DNA from: Mycteria americana
Lineage: Eukaryota; Chordata; Aves; Ciconiiformes; Ciconiidae
NCBI RefSeq assembly: GCF_035582795.1
Contig: NW_027445653.1
Location: 124,001-188,000, forward strand
Length of the DNA stretch: 64,000 bases
Direction: 5' to 3'
In this document: positions 1 to 10,886 of the stretch, piece after piece
How the letters are laid out: every line of letters begins with the position of its first letter
Numbering within the stretch: position 1 is the first letter of the stretch
The notes under the pieces: model-generated
What the model was told of the DNA's origin: nothing
The model's input: only the letters and a program-made list of their open reading frames with translations
The model's database searches: none
Position numbers and translations under genes: made by a program

Positions 1-1388
1 CTCACTGGGACAGTGGGGTTTGTTCCTGGAGTCACACACAGAAATGGCAGGGCACTGTCAGGTATCCACATCTCAGCTGAACTCATGCACTCCTCATGCA
101 CACAGGGGTGTTCAGAGGCACGAGTCCTTCCCTTGCACACGCGGAGGCAGTGCACTGCAGCAGGCACGGTGACTCTCTGGCCTCCTGTTGCCACTCCCAG
201 AGGCTGGGAGGCACCTCAGCCCTGCGGTGTATCGCCCTGCTCTGCACCTCTCTGAGATGCCCCACGGTGTGAGAAATGGACACAGGGACCTCGGTTGACA
301 GAAGCACATCCCAGTGCTGCATTCAGGTGGTTGGTTTCCCAGGGGACGTTACTCTCAAAGGGAAGTGACCTCGAGGCACTGTCTGTCCCGCTGGCCTTCA
401 TGGCACCTCCAGGAATGGCTGATGGCATTTGTGCTCACTCGGGTTCACCTCCCCACACGCACACGATGTGCATGCTTAAGTCTCCTCTGAACAATGCAAA
501 CATGGACTTCTGACCTAGTCATTCAGTGTCCCTCCGTGGACGGGCAACCAACCTCTCCGGGCTGGGGTGAGAGGCCAGTGCTGGGAACGACGGTTGCAAG
601 GGGCTGGTCTGTATGGATTGTCCTGGGGCACCTTGCCCAGGGTGTCCAGCAAACAAGGTCACAGACCAGCCCCTGCTTTGCTGGTCCTTCAAGTCTGTCC
701 CTGGAGGCCTGGCTGTGCAAGGGACACTGCTGCGTGCCCCCACCCTGCACACTCACACACTTTAGCTGTTCACTGGTGTTTTCCTCAACAGGGCACTTTC
801 TTGAGCTTCTTCTTGACAGCAAATTTGAAAGAAGACCTAAGCCTTCAGGCACTGTACTCAGATCACCTCTCTTTATGGAAACACTGTTATGGAGGCCAGC
901 TCTGTCCCAGAAGTGCCCATTGCCTGTCCCTGCCTGTGGTCACAGGACTGCCACGCAGCACGGCTGTGACCAAGCTGCCAGAGCGCTCAGGCCTTACACC
1001 AACGCAAGGGATCAGAAAGAGAGTGTGGAAGTGGAAAGAGAACAGCCCTGGAAAAGCAAGCGCTGGTGCTCCTGCCAGTGCTGCCATGCCGGGACTCTTG
1101 TCCCCTCCAACTCTGCACACACGAACTGTCCCTGCACATCCAAAATGGCCTTGGAGGAAGGATCTCAGGAAAAAATAAGTCAGTGAAGGGCCCTTTATTT
1201 TGTTTAAACACACAGAAAGCACAGCTCCTCATTTACACAGCCACTCGGTCAGAAAAGAAAAGCTGACAGTGAATTAAAACTGGGAGGACACCATTCTCAC
1301 AGGTAAAAAAACAGCACAAACAACAAAAAATACAGAAGACAGGCTGAGGCTGTAATGGGTTACATTACAACTGCTATGCACAAGTTTG
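1..1388. repeat. 3' flank of OR-1; arm of an inverted duplication
   Basis: No gene is visible here. The stretch matches 35967-37365 in reverse complement: the first five bases pair with 37361-37365, and the match runs on with scattered mismatches into the OR-1 and OR-4 coding regions. The first 300 bases also resemble 11840-12140 on the same strand as 37080-37310. Long open frames here, for example 494-1186 on the plus strand, are not kept in the duplicate copies and look like chance. A short A-rich run lies at about 1300-1330, just downstream of OR-1. Confidence 0.75.
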
Positions 1389-2318
1389 TTACTTCTGAAA
1401 AACACCCATTATCAGTTTCCACGCTGCATCTTTGAGCTCCTGGTTCCTCATGCTGTAGATGAGGGGGTTCACTGCTGGAGGAACCACCGAGTACAGAACT
1501 GCCATCACCAGATTCAGGGATGGAGAGGAGATGGAGGGGGGCTTCAGGTAGGCAACCATGGTAGTACTAATAAACAGGGAGACCACAGCCAGGTGAGGGA
1601 GGCACGTGGAAAAGGCTTTGTGCCGTCCCTGCTCAGAGGGGATCCTCAGCACAGCCCTGAAGATCTGCACATAGGACAGCATGATGAAAATAAAACATCC
1701 CAACACTGAACAGGCACTAACCACGAGAAGCCCAACTTCCCTGAGGTAGGAGTGTGAGCAGGAGAGTGTGAGGATCTGGGGAACTTCAGAGAAGAACTGG
1801 TCCAGGGCATTGCCTTGGCAGAGGGGGATTGTCAGTGTATTGGCCGTGTGCAGCACAGCAGAGAGAGACCCACTGCCCCAGGCAGCTGCTGCCATGCTGA
1901 GACAAGCTCTGCTGCCCAGGAGGCTCCTGTAGTGCAGGGGTTTGCAGATGGCAACATAGCAGTCATAGGCCATGATGGTGAGAAGACAATACTCTGCTGA
2001 CATCAAAAAGACAAACAGAAAGACCTGGGCAGCACATCCTGTGTAGGAGATGGCCCTGGTGTCCCACAGGGAACTGGCCATGGCTTTGGGGACCGTGGTG
2101 GAGATGGAGCCCAGGTCAAGGAGGGAGAGGTTGAGGAGGAAGAAGTACATGGGGCTGTGGAGGCGGTGGTCAAAGGCTACAGCAGTGATGATGAGGCCAT
2201 TGCCCAGGAGGGCAGCCAGGTAGATGCCCAGGAAGAGCCAGAAGTGCAAGAGCTGCAGCTCCCGCGTGTCTGCAAATGCCAGGAGGAGGAACTGGGTGAT
2301 GGAGCTGCTATTGGACAT
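1389..2318 (-). CDS. OR-1: olfactory receptor, OR14-like; open but with key residues lost
   Basis: Seven-transmembrane odorant receptor of olfactory sensory neurons, 309 residues from the start MSNSSSITQF. That start is used because all six paralogues begin there; an upstream in-frame Met ten codons earlier is not shared by all. An N-glycosylation sequon lies at residues 3-5. TM1 has GN at 39-40, followed by PMYFFL at 56-61, MAYDCY at 116-121, KAFSTC at the start of TM6 and PxxNPLIYSMRN in TM7. Two changes argue against function. Arg120 of the DRY motif is Cys (codon 1959-1961, TGC where OR-4 has CGC). The ECL2 cysteine expected at 177 is Ser (1788-1790), while its TM3 partner Cys95 remains. 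The frame is otherwise unbroken. It lies in an inverted duplicate of the OR-4 segment. The family call is secure; activity is doubtful and the ligand is unknown. Confidence 0.93.
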   Translation of the reverse strand: MSNSSSITQFLLLAFADTRELQLLHFWLFLGIYLAALLGNGLIITAVAFDHRLHSPMYFFLLNLSLLDLGSISTTVPKAMASSLWDTRAISYTGCAAQVFLFVFLMSAEYCLLTIMAYDCYVAICKPLHYRSLLGSRACLSMAAAAWGSGSLSAVLHTANTLTIPLCQGNALDQFFSEVPQILTLSCSHSYLREVGLLVVSACSVLGCFIFIMLSYVQIFRAVLRIPSEQGRHKAFSTCLPHLAVVSLFISTTMVAYLKPPSISSPSLNLVMAVLYSVVPPAVNPLIYSMRNQELKDAAWKLIMGVFQK

Positions 2319-3954
2319 CTGCTGCCTCTGCGCATGGGGCATTGTCATAGGAGAAAAAGTCAGTCACAGCTTACAGAAGACTTCTCTGACCAAAATCAAA
2401 GCCATTTCCCATAGACCCTCCCCCTGCTACACACAGACACCCATTTTTTCTCTGAGACGTTCCTTCAGCTCTGTGCCTGCAGCCCTCATTGGTGCTGGCC
2501 ACGTGTGCGATGAAGAGCAGGGCATCTGTCCAAGGGCTTTTGATAAGTCAGCCCCACAGTGCAGAAGTGGGTAGGGGCAGGGACCAGTCCTGGTGTTCAA
2601 CTTTTTCCTGTGCAACCACTGCTAACGCAGAAGGGCCTGCCAGCATCTGCACTACCTGTGGTAAAGGAATGGGCATGGTAAAGGCAATTTGAGAGGTTTA
2701 GGGGTTTTTTATAGCTGCCCCCCACCTCCCCTGGCGAGTATTCTTGGATGTCAGAAACCCTCAGCATTTCTGCTGCCTCAGGGAGAACGGAGTGGGTGCT
2801 GTGAGGCAAGAGGGTTGCCTGTGGCTTAGTGGAGAGTAAGGGGAGCTGGTGTCCTGGTCTCTCTGTCTAGTTCCCAGTTTGTCTGGGCTTACAGCTTTCT
2901 GAGGTGGAGGGTGATCACACGCCCATGTTACCCTTGAAAACCACCTGGCTCTGCTGAGAGCAGAGGGATCCACCACAGACCACTAAATGCCTCACCCTTT
3001 CTCAAGGTCTCAGCACCCCACTTCTAGCCAGGGACACACAGGGTTCATTTCACAAACCCAACAGCATTTTCTCTGTTGTAGCATGTCTATGCTTCTACGT
3101 GGGGCTTTCACATAACACCAAGATGCTATAGGACAGGTTTGCATCCTGGAGGGAAGCTCACAGCTTGGAAGGAAACCTCAAGGAGATAGCCAAGGGTCCT
3201 AATGAGGGTATCTCAGTAAGGGAGATTCCGCTCATCCCCTAGATGCACTGACTGCATTGCCCACAGCCCCACAGCTTAGAGGAAAGCTGGGACATTGGTT
3301 CCCATGGACACAACTGCATGAAAGGACACACAAGATCAGTGTGTGACTCTGCAGCTGAAACTCCACTTCCCCAGACAGCCTGACAGCAGGATCAAGATAA
3401 CACTAACAATATCACAGACAAGTGGAGAAACAAGGAAAAATGCAGTAAGCTTAGAGAGGCAAAGGCAGAGGCAGCTGGGCACTCAGGACAGCGTTACCCT
3501 CACCCAGCTGTGCACAACACCTCCCCAACATGAAATTCTCTGGGCTGTTGTTCTCAGCCCTGTGCTCTGCAGAGGGACATGGACACGTGGCTGGAGAGCT
3601 GCAGCACGGCTCTGCTGGAGCTCTGGCTGCAGAGGAGGTGGTTCACACCTTGGACCCCACAGCCCTGAGGGCAGAGGCTTTGCTGGGTGGGACAGGAGGT
3701 GAGGGGGCTTGCTCGGGGGAAGGGGTCTGCATTGGAGGGGATCATAGGGAGATTTCTGAATTCTCCCTCCCACAACATTTCTGGTTTTCATTTCCTCTCA
3801 TTCCCTGGTCATATCTCTGCTGCCTGGAGATTTTCCTCCTGGGAGGTGTTTCCCTGTCCCATGTCTTTCCCTGTCAGTGCTCACAGATCCCATCCCAACC
3901 TCTGTGCACTCCCCCTGGCCCTACAGAAACCTGCCTGTTTGCAGGGCACTGGCT
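2319..3954. repeat. 5' flank of OR-1, shared by the OR-3, OR-4 and OR-5 units
   Basis: Non-coding for the OR. The block is repeated at 24263-25908, 45586-47230 and, inverted, at 33378-35039. OR-2 and OR-6 have a more diverged version (7143-8430 and 54347-55625). Just upstream of the OR start, on the minus strand, is a pyrimidine-rich tract ending in CAG (2328-2330), ten bases before the ATG. All six paralogues have such a site, so it may be a 3' splice site for a non-coding leader exon. The copy ends abruptly at about 3954, where retroviral sequence begins. Confidence 0.7.
3579..3668 (+). other. 29-codon conserved ORF in the OR-1 upstream region (copy 1)
   Basis: A short ORF beginning MDTWLESC and ending TPQP, reading away from OR-1. 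The same 29 codons are open at 25531-25620, 46851-46940 and 33665-33754 (minus strand), with changes only at codons 2, 3 and 25. The block around it is much better conserved between copies than the 200 bases on either side. It is followed by a donor-like AG/GTGAGG with GT at 3699-3700. I do not recognise the peptide. It may be part of a 5' exon of a divergent transcript and need not be translated. Confidence 0.35.
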
Positions 3955-4350
3955 GTAATTTTTAGAGGATCTGGTGTGTTGGGGGGCCTGAATTATCATG
4001 AGTTCCAGTTTATCCTCTACCTTCCTGTGTTTTTCTTTTTCCTCCCCCAGTTGTTTCAGCAATTGATCTATTTGCAGAGATAACAGCATTTCTGGTCGCT
4101 TTCTTTGTTCACCCTCACCTTGTAACACTCCCATTTCCTGATCTTTACATTCCTTACACTGATACGCATCTCCCAAACACATTCCCAACATTTGGCATAT
4201 TATTCCCTTCTCTTTACCATCTTTTCTTTTCCCTGCTGCAATGTTTAAATTGTGTCTCCATCTTATTCCAGTTATCCCGCTTTTCATGCACCCAATCATC
4301 CACAAATTTCGGTGAAGGGTTAAATTTGTCCTCCATAATTATTCAAGGAC
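3955..4350 (-). pseudogene. Endogenous retrovirus gag-like fragment (copy A)
   Basis: The minus strand encodes a lysine- and glutamate-rich stretch (within 3874-4305) with the run AAGKRKDGKEKGI, a CKECKD motif and a coiled-coil-like tail containing LLKQLGEEKEK. A longer copy at 51168-51629 has an N-terminal extension and is followed downstream by more gag-like and pol-like sequence, which is why I read this as retroviral gag. In this copy the upstream part is shifted out of frame. The fragment ends at 3955, where it abuts OR flank. No function is expected. The retroviral class is not determinable from what is visible. Confidence 0.5.
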
Positions 4351-4740
4351 TGAGTCCGCCACACTGCAGACTACACCAGTTTTTGTCACAGGTGAATTAT
4401 TAAGAGAAGTCATTGCTGTGGGGTTTACTAAAATGTTTTATTAATTATTAAACGATGATCAAATGACAATGAATTGATGATTGAATGAAAATTAAATGAT
4501 AATCAAATTGTGATTAAGCAATAATTGAATAGTAATTGAACAGTACTTAAACAGTGATTTGACAATGATTTGACAATGATTGACATGATAATTTAGATGA
4601 TAATTTAGATGGTGATTAGACAATGATGTAGACAATGATTAGGCAATTATTTAGACAGTAGTCAAACACTCTGCTACTGACTACAATTCTAATATTTAAG
4701 CTATAGCTGGATATATAAATAAATGTTGCTAGCATACAAT
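4351..4740. repeat. AT-rich degenerate repeat tract (copy A)
   Basis: Quasi-repeats built on short words such as AATGATNNA and GACAATGATT run from about 4435 to 4670. The same tract is at about 51650-51890. It lies between the gag-like fragment and the OR-2 3' flank, where a retroviral leader or LTR would be expected, but I could not place LTR ends. Confidence 0.6.
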
Positions 4741-6206
4741 ATACGTTTAGGCCTAATGTAAAATGTCACCTGCCTCGTTATAGATATCAGGTAAGGGGTC
4801 TCTCAGCCTTGAGGAGTACCCTTGAGAAGTGTCCCTGCTCAAAGGGCAGATCATCGCCATGCAACCTGTTGCCGTACAGGAAACCTCAATGGCCTCGGGG
4901 AGGCTACAAATATTTATAGCACACAGGGATGGACTCGTAGTCAAACCCTCCTTTGGTGTCTGTGCAGGAGGGCAGCTGTAGCAGTTTTACTTCTGTCTGC
5001 TCCCAGCTCGGGCTGGTACTCTTGGCTCCTGATAAGACGTGGCCGAGACTCCTTAGTGGCTGAGAAGATATGGCCTAGCACAGCTCTCACAGTTTGCACA
5101 GCAGGACTGATTTCAGTCAGGGCCACTTGTTGGTGATGCTTGAACCAAAGTACTGTTCACTAATTCAGAGTGGGTGCATCCGTCACGGTGCCCTGAACCC
5201 CTCTCCACTCTCATGTCCCTTTGCCTGCTGGCTCCTCACAGCCTCTCCTGGCATTGCAGAGTCCTCAGTAGCCCACGGGCTCCTCAGGTTCACCTTTTCC
5301 TCTGGAAGAACCTACCTTATGACATTACACATTTTATGAGGAGCCACTCACTGCCCACCCAGACTCATACGCTGTCCCTGGGGTTTCCCTGACACCTTCT
5401 GGCAGTTCCTGATTTCTCTCCAGGCCAGCATCTGCCATCATCCCCACCAGAGGTGTGACAGTGCCAGGCAGATAAGTCAAAGACCAGTTGCTGTCTTCTC
5501 GGCCATGTGCAACCAAGAAGGGAGCTCTCCATGCAACCCTCAGTCTCTAACATATCATTCTGTGACTCTTAGCTTGTCCCCCTGAATCTGTTGGAAACCC
5601 CAGAAGAGCAAGAGGCCTTTTTTGGGAGCAGCTCCTTGGGTGTATTCCTGACACCAGCTTTGGAAGAGGCACCCGGTCATCTGTCCCTCTCCTGAGGAGC
5701 CCCTCTGGTGACGGTGGTGCTGGCAGGGAAGCCAGCTCTGACACAGTGGCTCACATGGCCTGCTCCTCCTGCAGCCACAGGCATGCCACTGTGGAGGCAA
5801 CAGGACTGTCACAAGTTACATGAGACCTTAGGGCTTACACAAATGCAAGGGCACAGCAGCACAGGGGGGAAGAGAGGAGTCACCAGCACGGGAAAGACCA
5901 GGTCCTGCTGTTGTCCATGTCCACACAAGATATAAGTGATGGGATCTGAGGCAAATAATTTTCTGCTGGTTTCTTTATTGTGTTCCTCACAGGAAGCCTG
6001 GCTCCATATGTATAAGAGGTTTTGGGATAAAAAAAAAAAACCCCAGTTGGAGGGCAGATATAGTATTATTTAAAGGGAAATTATATCTTTATAGGTATAA
6101 ACAAAAGAAGAACTAACGAAAGAAAGAAAAAAAGAAAACAAAAGAAAACACAAAGTTTTGGCATTTCCTGAGATACCCTGGGAGTGCTATGAAGATGATG
6201 GGCATC
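4741..6206. repeat. 3' flank of OR-2, duplicated at 51950-53413
   Basis: No gene is visible. The sequence is nearly identical to the OR-6 3' flank, with only scattered differences at 4800-5540. The right half (about 5540-5940) also resembles the OR-1 3' flank. Purine-rich simple sequence (GAAA and AAAAC words, and an A run near 6030) lies at about 6025-6155. Part of 4741-5190 could be retroviral LTR, on position only. Confidence 0.6.
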
Positions 6207-7142
6207 TTATTGATTCTGCACAAGGATGTATTGAAACAGATTCCACAGACCATCCTTGAGGTCCTTGTTCCTTATGCTGTAGATGAGGGGGTTCACTGCT
6301 GGAGGCACCACTGAATACAGAACAGCCACCACCAGATCCAGGGATGGAGAGGAGACAGAAGGGGGCTTCAGGTAGGCAAATGTGCCAGTGCTGATAAACA
6401 GAGAGACCACGGCCAGGTGAGGGAGGCACGTGGAAAAGGCTTTGTGCCGTCCCTGCTCAGAGGGGATCCTCAGCACGGCCCTGAAGATCTGCACATAGGA
6501 CAGCACGATGAAAACAAAACATGCCAAATAAAGAAAACCACTAACGACAAGAAGCCCAACTTCCCTGAGGTAGGTGTGTGAGCAGGAGAGCTTGAGGATC
6601 TGGGGGATTTCACAGAAGAACTGGTCCAGGGCATTGCCGTGGCACAGTGGTAGTGCAAATGTATTGGCCATGTGCAGCACAGCATAGAGAAACCCACTGC
6701 CCCAGGCAGCTGCTGCCATGTGGACACAAGCTCTGCTGCCCAGGAGGGTCCCGTAGTGCAGGGGTTTGCAGATGGCAACGTATCGGTCATAGGCCATGAT
6801 GGTGAGCAGATAAAACCCGGCTGTGATGAAGAAGAGGAAGAAAAAGAACTGTACAGCACATCCTGCATAGGTGATGGCCCTGGTGTCCCACAGGGAATTG
6901 GCCATGGATTTGGGGACAGTGGTGGAGATGGAGCCCAGGTCGAGGAGGGAGAGGTTGAGGAGGAAGAAGTACATGGGGGTGTGGAGGCGGTGGTCGCAGG
7001 CTACAGCAGTGATGATGAGGCCATTACCAATGAGGGCAGCCAGGTAGATGCCCAGGAAGAGCCAGAAGTGCAAGAGCTGCAGCTCCCGTCTGTCTCTGAA
7101 TACCAGGAGGAGGAACTGGGTGATGGAGCTGCTGTTGGACAT
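6207..7142 (-). CDS. OR-2: olfactory receptor, OR14-like; intact
   Basis: Odorant receptor of 311 residues, expected in the ciliary membrane of olfactory neurons and coupled to the olfactory G protein by family analogy. The start MSNSSSITQF is chosen by comparison with the paralogues. All family landmarks are present: the sequon at 3-5, GN in TM1, PMYFFL, MAYDRYVAIC, FFCEIPQIL with the ECL2 cysteines, KAFSTCLPHL, and NPLIYSIRN before a short cytoplasmic tail ending LVQNQ. There is no frameshift or stop. On the minus strand the start is preceded by a pyrimidine tract ending in CAG. It lies in the duplicated block shared with OR-6, which is its closest relative here (both have STGTFAYLKPPS and FQYIL near the end). 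Confidence 0.95.
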   Translation of the reverse strand: MSNSSSITQFLLLVFRDRRELQLLHFWLFLGIYLAALIGNGLIITAVACDHRLHTPMYFFLLNLSLLDLGSISTTVPKSMANSLWDTRAITYAGCAVQFFFFLFFITAGFYLLTIMAYDRYVAICKPLHYGTLLGSRACVHMAAAAWGSGFLYAVLHMANTFALPLCHGNALDQFFCEIPQILKLSCSHTYLREVGLLVVSGFLYLACFVFIVLSYVQIFRAVLRIPSEQGRHKAFSTCLPHLAVVSLFISTGTFAYLKPPSVSSPSLDLVVAVLYSVVPPAVNPLIYSIRNKDLKDGLWNLFQYILVQNQ

Positions 7143-9484
7143 CTGCTCATTATCTGCAAAGAGTCTGGTCAAGGAGGAAAAGGCAGTGACAAGTGAGGAG
7201 AGACTTCTCTGAGTAAAAGCTATTCCATTTCTCAGAGAAAGACAGAGCCCACGTTGAATCGATCCTTCCAGGAAGGCCTTCGTGCAGCTCCCTGGCTTGA
7301 GCTCTGGTCTGTGCTGGGTTGGGGTGTAGTGGGGAGCAGGGGACTCTTCTGTGGAGTTATCAGTCCTGCTGTGCAGCCACAGCTAAACAGGAACCAGGAG
7401 TGATCTCAGGGTCAATTTACTCATGGTTTCAAAGAGCTTTTCAGCATTGTCCTTCCCAATTCACCCAACTGCAGAAGCAAGGTGCAGGGCTTTTGTTTTG
7501 TTTATTTTGCTCCTGTTGCCCCTCTCGCATCTGGGGAGTGTTTTCTGAAGGCAGAAATCCTTGGCATTTCTGCTACACCACAAGTGCTACACTGAGAGTC
7601 CGGAGAGGCAGAAGGACAGACCCTTAGTGCAGATGGAGGAGAGCTGGTCTGTCCATCAGTCTTGCTCCCAGCTGTCCTTGGCTCACACCTCTTTGGTCTG
7701 GATGGTGATCACACTCAGATGTTCCCCTGAAAGGAAATTGGATTCTGCTGGGATCAGCTGAATCCAGCCTGAAAGGGCAGATGATCTCCACCCTCCCCTC
7801 CCCAGGGAAGAGCTGTGCTCTTCTGGATGCCCTAAAAATGGGGTGTCCTTAACGGGGGCAGTCAGCCTTATCCCCATGCCATGGACTGCTTTGCCCAGTG
7901 CCCCACAGAGCCGCCTTGCACCCACGGAAACATGAGCATGGCAGGACCTGCAGGATCAGCTGCTGAGCTGCAGCTGAAACCCCCTTTCCCAGAGAGCCTG
8001 AAAACAAGAGCAGCAGCACCAGGGAGGGGTGGGGAAACCAAGAGAAATGCCCCAGTGCTTGTGCCAAGGGAAGCAGGGCCAGGACGGACAGACAGGCACT
8101 CGGGAGAGTCTCCTCTGCTGCAGAGGAGGCAACTCCTGCCCTGGAAGCCCTGACCTTGAGGGCAGAGGCTCTGCTGGGTGGGAGAAGAGCCCAGGGGGCC
8201 TTGACTGGGGAAAAGGCATGCTCACTGAAGGGCTGGCAGGGAGGTGCCCAGATCCCCCTCAGCCTTTGCCGTCAGCACTTTCCTCTCAGTCCCTGCCCTT
8301 GTCTCTGCTGCCTGGAGCTGTCCCTGCCAGGAGCCGTTTCTCTGTCCCCATGTCTCCTCCCTGCCAGTGCTCACAGAGCCCATCCCACACACTGGGTGCT
8401 TCAGCTCTGCGTTGCAGATTCCTCCTGGCAGCAGGGCACTGGCCAGGGCCATCTGTGTGTTGGCAAGTCCTAAGGAGCACCTCAGATGAATCCTGAAGAG
8501 ACCATAAAGGTTATATTGGTGCATTCTGTAGGCACAGCAATGGTGAAGAGACTTTATCAGGTTCCTGGGAACCTATTGATAACTCACTGTAACGCTGTAG
8601 GAGTCTCGGTCATTCGTCCAAAACTGAAAGAACCATCACCATTCCTCACCACCACCACCAGCACAGCAGGAAACTGGAAACACCTTTACACAAGGTAGCC
8701 CCTGCCTTGATAGGCTTCTTGAAAAGTCCCCTGGGAAATGTCCTGGGGGTGATGTGGAGCTGTGAGCAGCCCTGACCCATGCAGCACCCTTTGGACAGCA
8801 GAAGGACCCTGCCCTGACGGGGGTGGCTCCTTCCACCCACAGCCTCTCCCTGCAGAGCCATGGGGAGCTCCCCGGGCAGGCTGAGTGCTGACCCTGGCAG
8901 GCAGCAGACTCCCTGCCGTGGCACACAGCACCCAGGGGCACAGGGACCCTGCTCGGAAGGACAGCCCTGGGCACCCTGCCTGCACACCCGGCTTCACACC
9001 CCTGCGGTTGTTCCTGGGAGAAGGCAGCGGTCATGCCCTGTCCCTCTGACGGTGCGGCACGGAAGCCCTGCTCTGAAGCACGTCCTCCTCAACACCGAAG
9101 GACCCTCGAGAGCCTTCCTGGCAGATCTTCTTAGACATGGGCTATGCCTGCTTTAGGAGACTGCTCCAGGAAGCCTCTGCATTGCACTGCACCCAGAGAC
9201 ACATCATGCCCTGTCCCTCTGACGGTGCAGCAAGGAAGCCCTGCTCCACAAGACGTCCTTATCCTCTGCACTAGAGAAACTGTGAGAATTGTACTTACAG
9301 ATCCCATGGGCTGTGGGATGTGCCAGCTTTAGGAGATCCCTCCAGCAACTGCAGCTGCATTGCCCTGTAGCCACAGAATTATGGTGTCAGGGGCTGTGAA
9401 GATTTCTCCCCCAGTGAGCTCTCAGCATCCTCCAAGCCCAGGCTGCCTTTAACTTCTCTCTGCCTCACTGCTCTCCCCTCGCTG
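7143..9484. repeat. 5' flank of OR-2
   Basis: Diverged version of the upstream block of the other OR units. 7143-8429 is nearly identical to 54347-55624 upstream of OR-6. 8430-9484 continues the unit as in 26040-26816, 47340-48107 and, inverted, about 32490-33270, but has no counterpart upstream of OR-6. No coding sequence is supported. The 29-codon ORF of the other units is degenerate here (about 8085-8180). Confidence 0.7.
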
Positions 9485-9700
9485 CCTGCAGGCAGTGCCC
9501 TCAGCCCTGCTGCCCTTTGCAGAGGAGCTGCTCCTGGGCAGAGCTGTCTCTCTGCAGCGCTGCCCGCTTGCCAGGAGCTCCCTCCATGCCAGGAGCCCAG
9601 CCCAGCTCAGCAGCAGAGGACCAGCCCAAGGCAGCACTTTCTCTGCCCCCTCTGGGCTCCCTCCACGTGTCCCTGGGGCTCCAAGGGCTGACGTCTCCTG
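9485..9700 (+). other. Exon-like conserved island behind a 3' splice site (copy U2)
   Basis: 9485-9665 is base-for-base identical to 26817-26997 and 48108-48288, although the 180 bases just upstream differ at many positions between these copies. The block starts at a strong 3' splice pattern: TTTAAC branch-like sequence, a long pyrimidine run, then CCTGCAG ending at 9491. An open frame runs through it (PSALLPFAEELLLGRA...). I do not recognise the product. It reads in the opposite direction to OR-2 and towards the OR relic at 10887-11215. Confidence 0.45.
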
Positions 9701-10886
9701 AAGGGCAGCAGGGTCTCTCCTGGGGAGCGTAGGCAGACACTAACTGAAGCAATCATTGACTGTCCCTCTCTGAACACTGCAGAGACAGATTTTAGAAGTG
9801 GGATTTGCCCTAACATGCTGTGGGGGTCTACAAAGGTTTTAATATTTGATTCCCTTAACCCCTACCCCTGTCCCCTTGCCAGGCAAGACACCGTGGCAGT
9901 GACAGGCAGGGATCATTTCCCCACCGTGCAGGGCAGGGGTTCAGCTGAGTCCATCAGGTATTTCCTCTCTGGTGAGTGGCCCAGAGACTGCAGTGGGGTT
10001 CAGCTCTTCCCCATGCACCCCACAGGAGCTGAGATTCCTCTTGCTCCAGCTCAGCGTGCACAAAATAGGTGCCTGCAGAGCAGCCCCTGCCCTGAGCTCC
10101 CTCTGTGATCCATGGGGATGGAGGGTGGCAGTCAGCTGCTCACACACAAACACCTGGTGGCATCTGAGGTGCCAGGGGTGGTCCAGGACTTGTGGCTGTG
10201 TCTGCAAGCGCTGATGGAGCTTGTCCATGGGACACCCCCACCTGCCTGAGCATGAGCTGCGGGGATGGGAGGGAGGGTCCCTTGGTCACCTCAGGTTACA
10301 CCCAATGGTTAGGGCATCTGAACGTCTCTTAGACTCACATGTCCATGGCAGCTGCTGGCCTTCCAGCTGGCCAAAAGGAGCAGTGCAGCAGAAGGAGGGT
10401 CAGGGCTCTCTCTGGGCTCCCTCCACTGCACTCACTAGAGCTCAGCTTACTACAAAACTCAGGCACGGGCACATCCCTGCATTGCAGGCACCGATATCAT
10501 TGCAAGGCTCTTTCTAAGGGCATAAGAAAGGCCTCTAGTGCCATACCAGGTGCCTGGGGTGCCCAGTGCAACTGCATGTGGCTGGCAAATATGGCACAGG
10601 ACCTCCAGGAAAGCCATGTCCCACCGGAGTGGGGGCTGGGCAGACACACCAGGGCCTCCCAAAGGGGTCCGGTGCCTTTTTGCCAGCACCGGAATGCCAA
10701 CAGCCCGGCAAGGAGGCAAGGTCCATCTCGTCTACACCCAGGGCTGCTGCAAGATTGGGAGGCACATCACACCAGGGTCTCCACTCACGTCCCTATACTC
10801 TCAACCCCTGGCAGTTCTCTTCTCCCCTGTCCTCTACCCACCTCCACCCGTGATCATATGAAGAAAACCCCACACCACTGATGTCC
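9701..10886. repeat. Unit flank between exon-like island and OR relic
   Basis: Diverged match to 27070-27780 and, inverted, 31440-32230. The right part (about 10440-10870) resembles 27780-28200 and the inverted 31140-31440. Several open frames overlap in different phases with no shared conservation, so I call no gene. Confidence 0.5.

Noticed and set aside
494-1186. 230-codon plus-strand open frame
   Set aside because: No family motif. The inverted duplicate at 36180-36870 breaks it into shifted frames, so the frame is not maintained.
6672-7196. 174-codon plus-strand frame, with similar ones at 23759, 45082 and 54050
   Set aside because: Antisense shadow of the OR coding sequence. Its similarity between copies follows from the OR genes.
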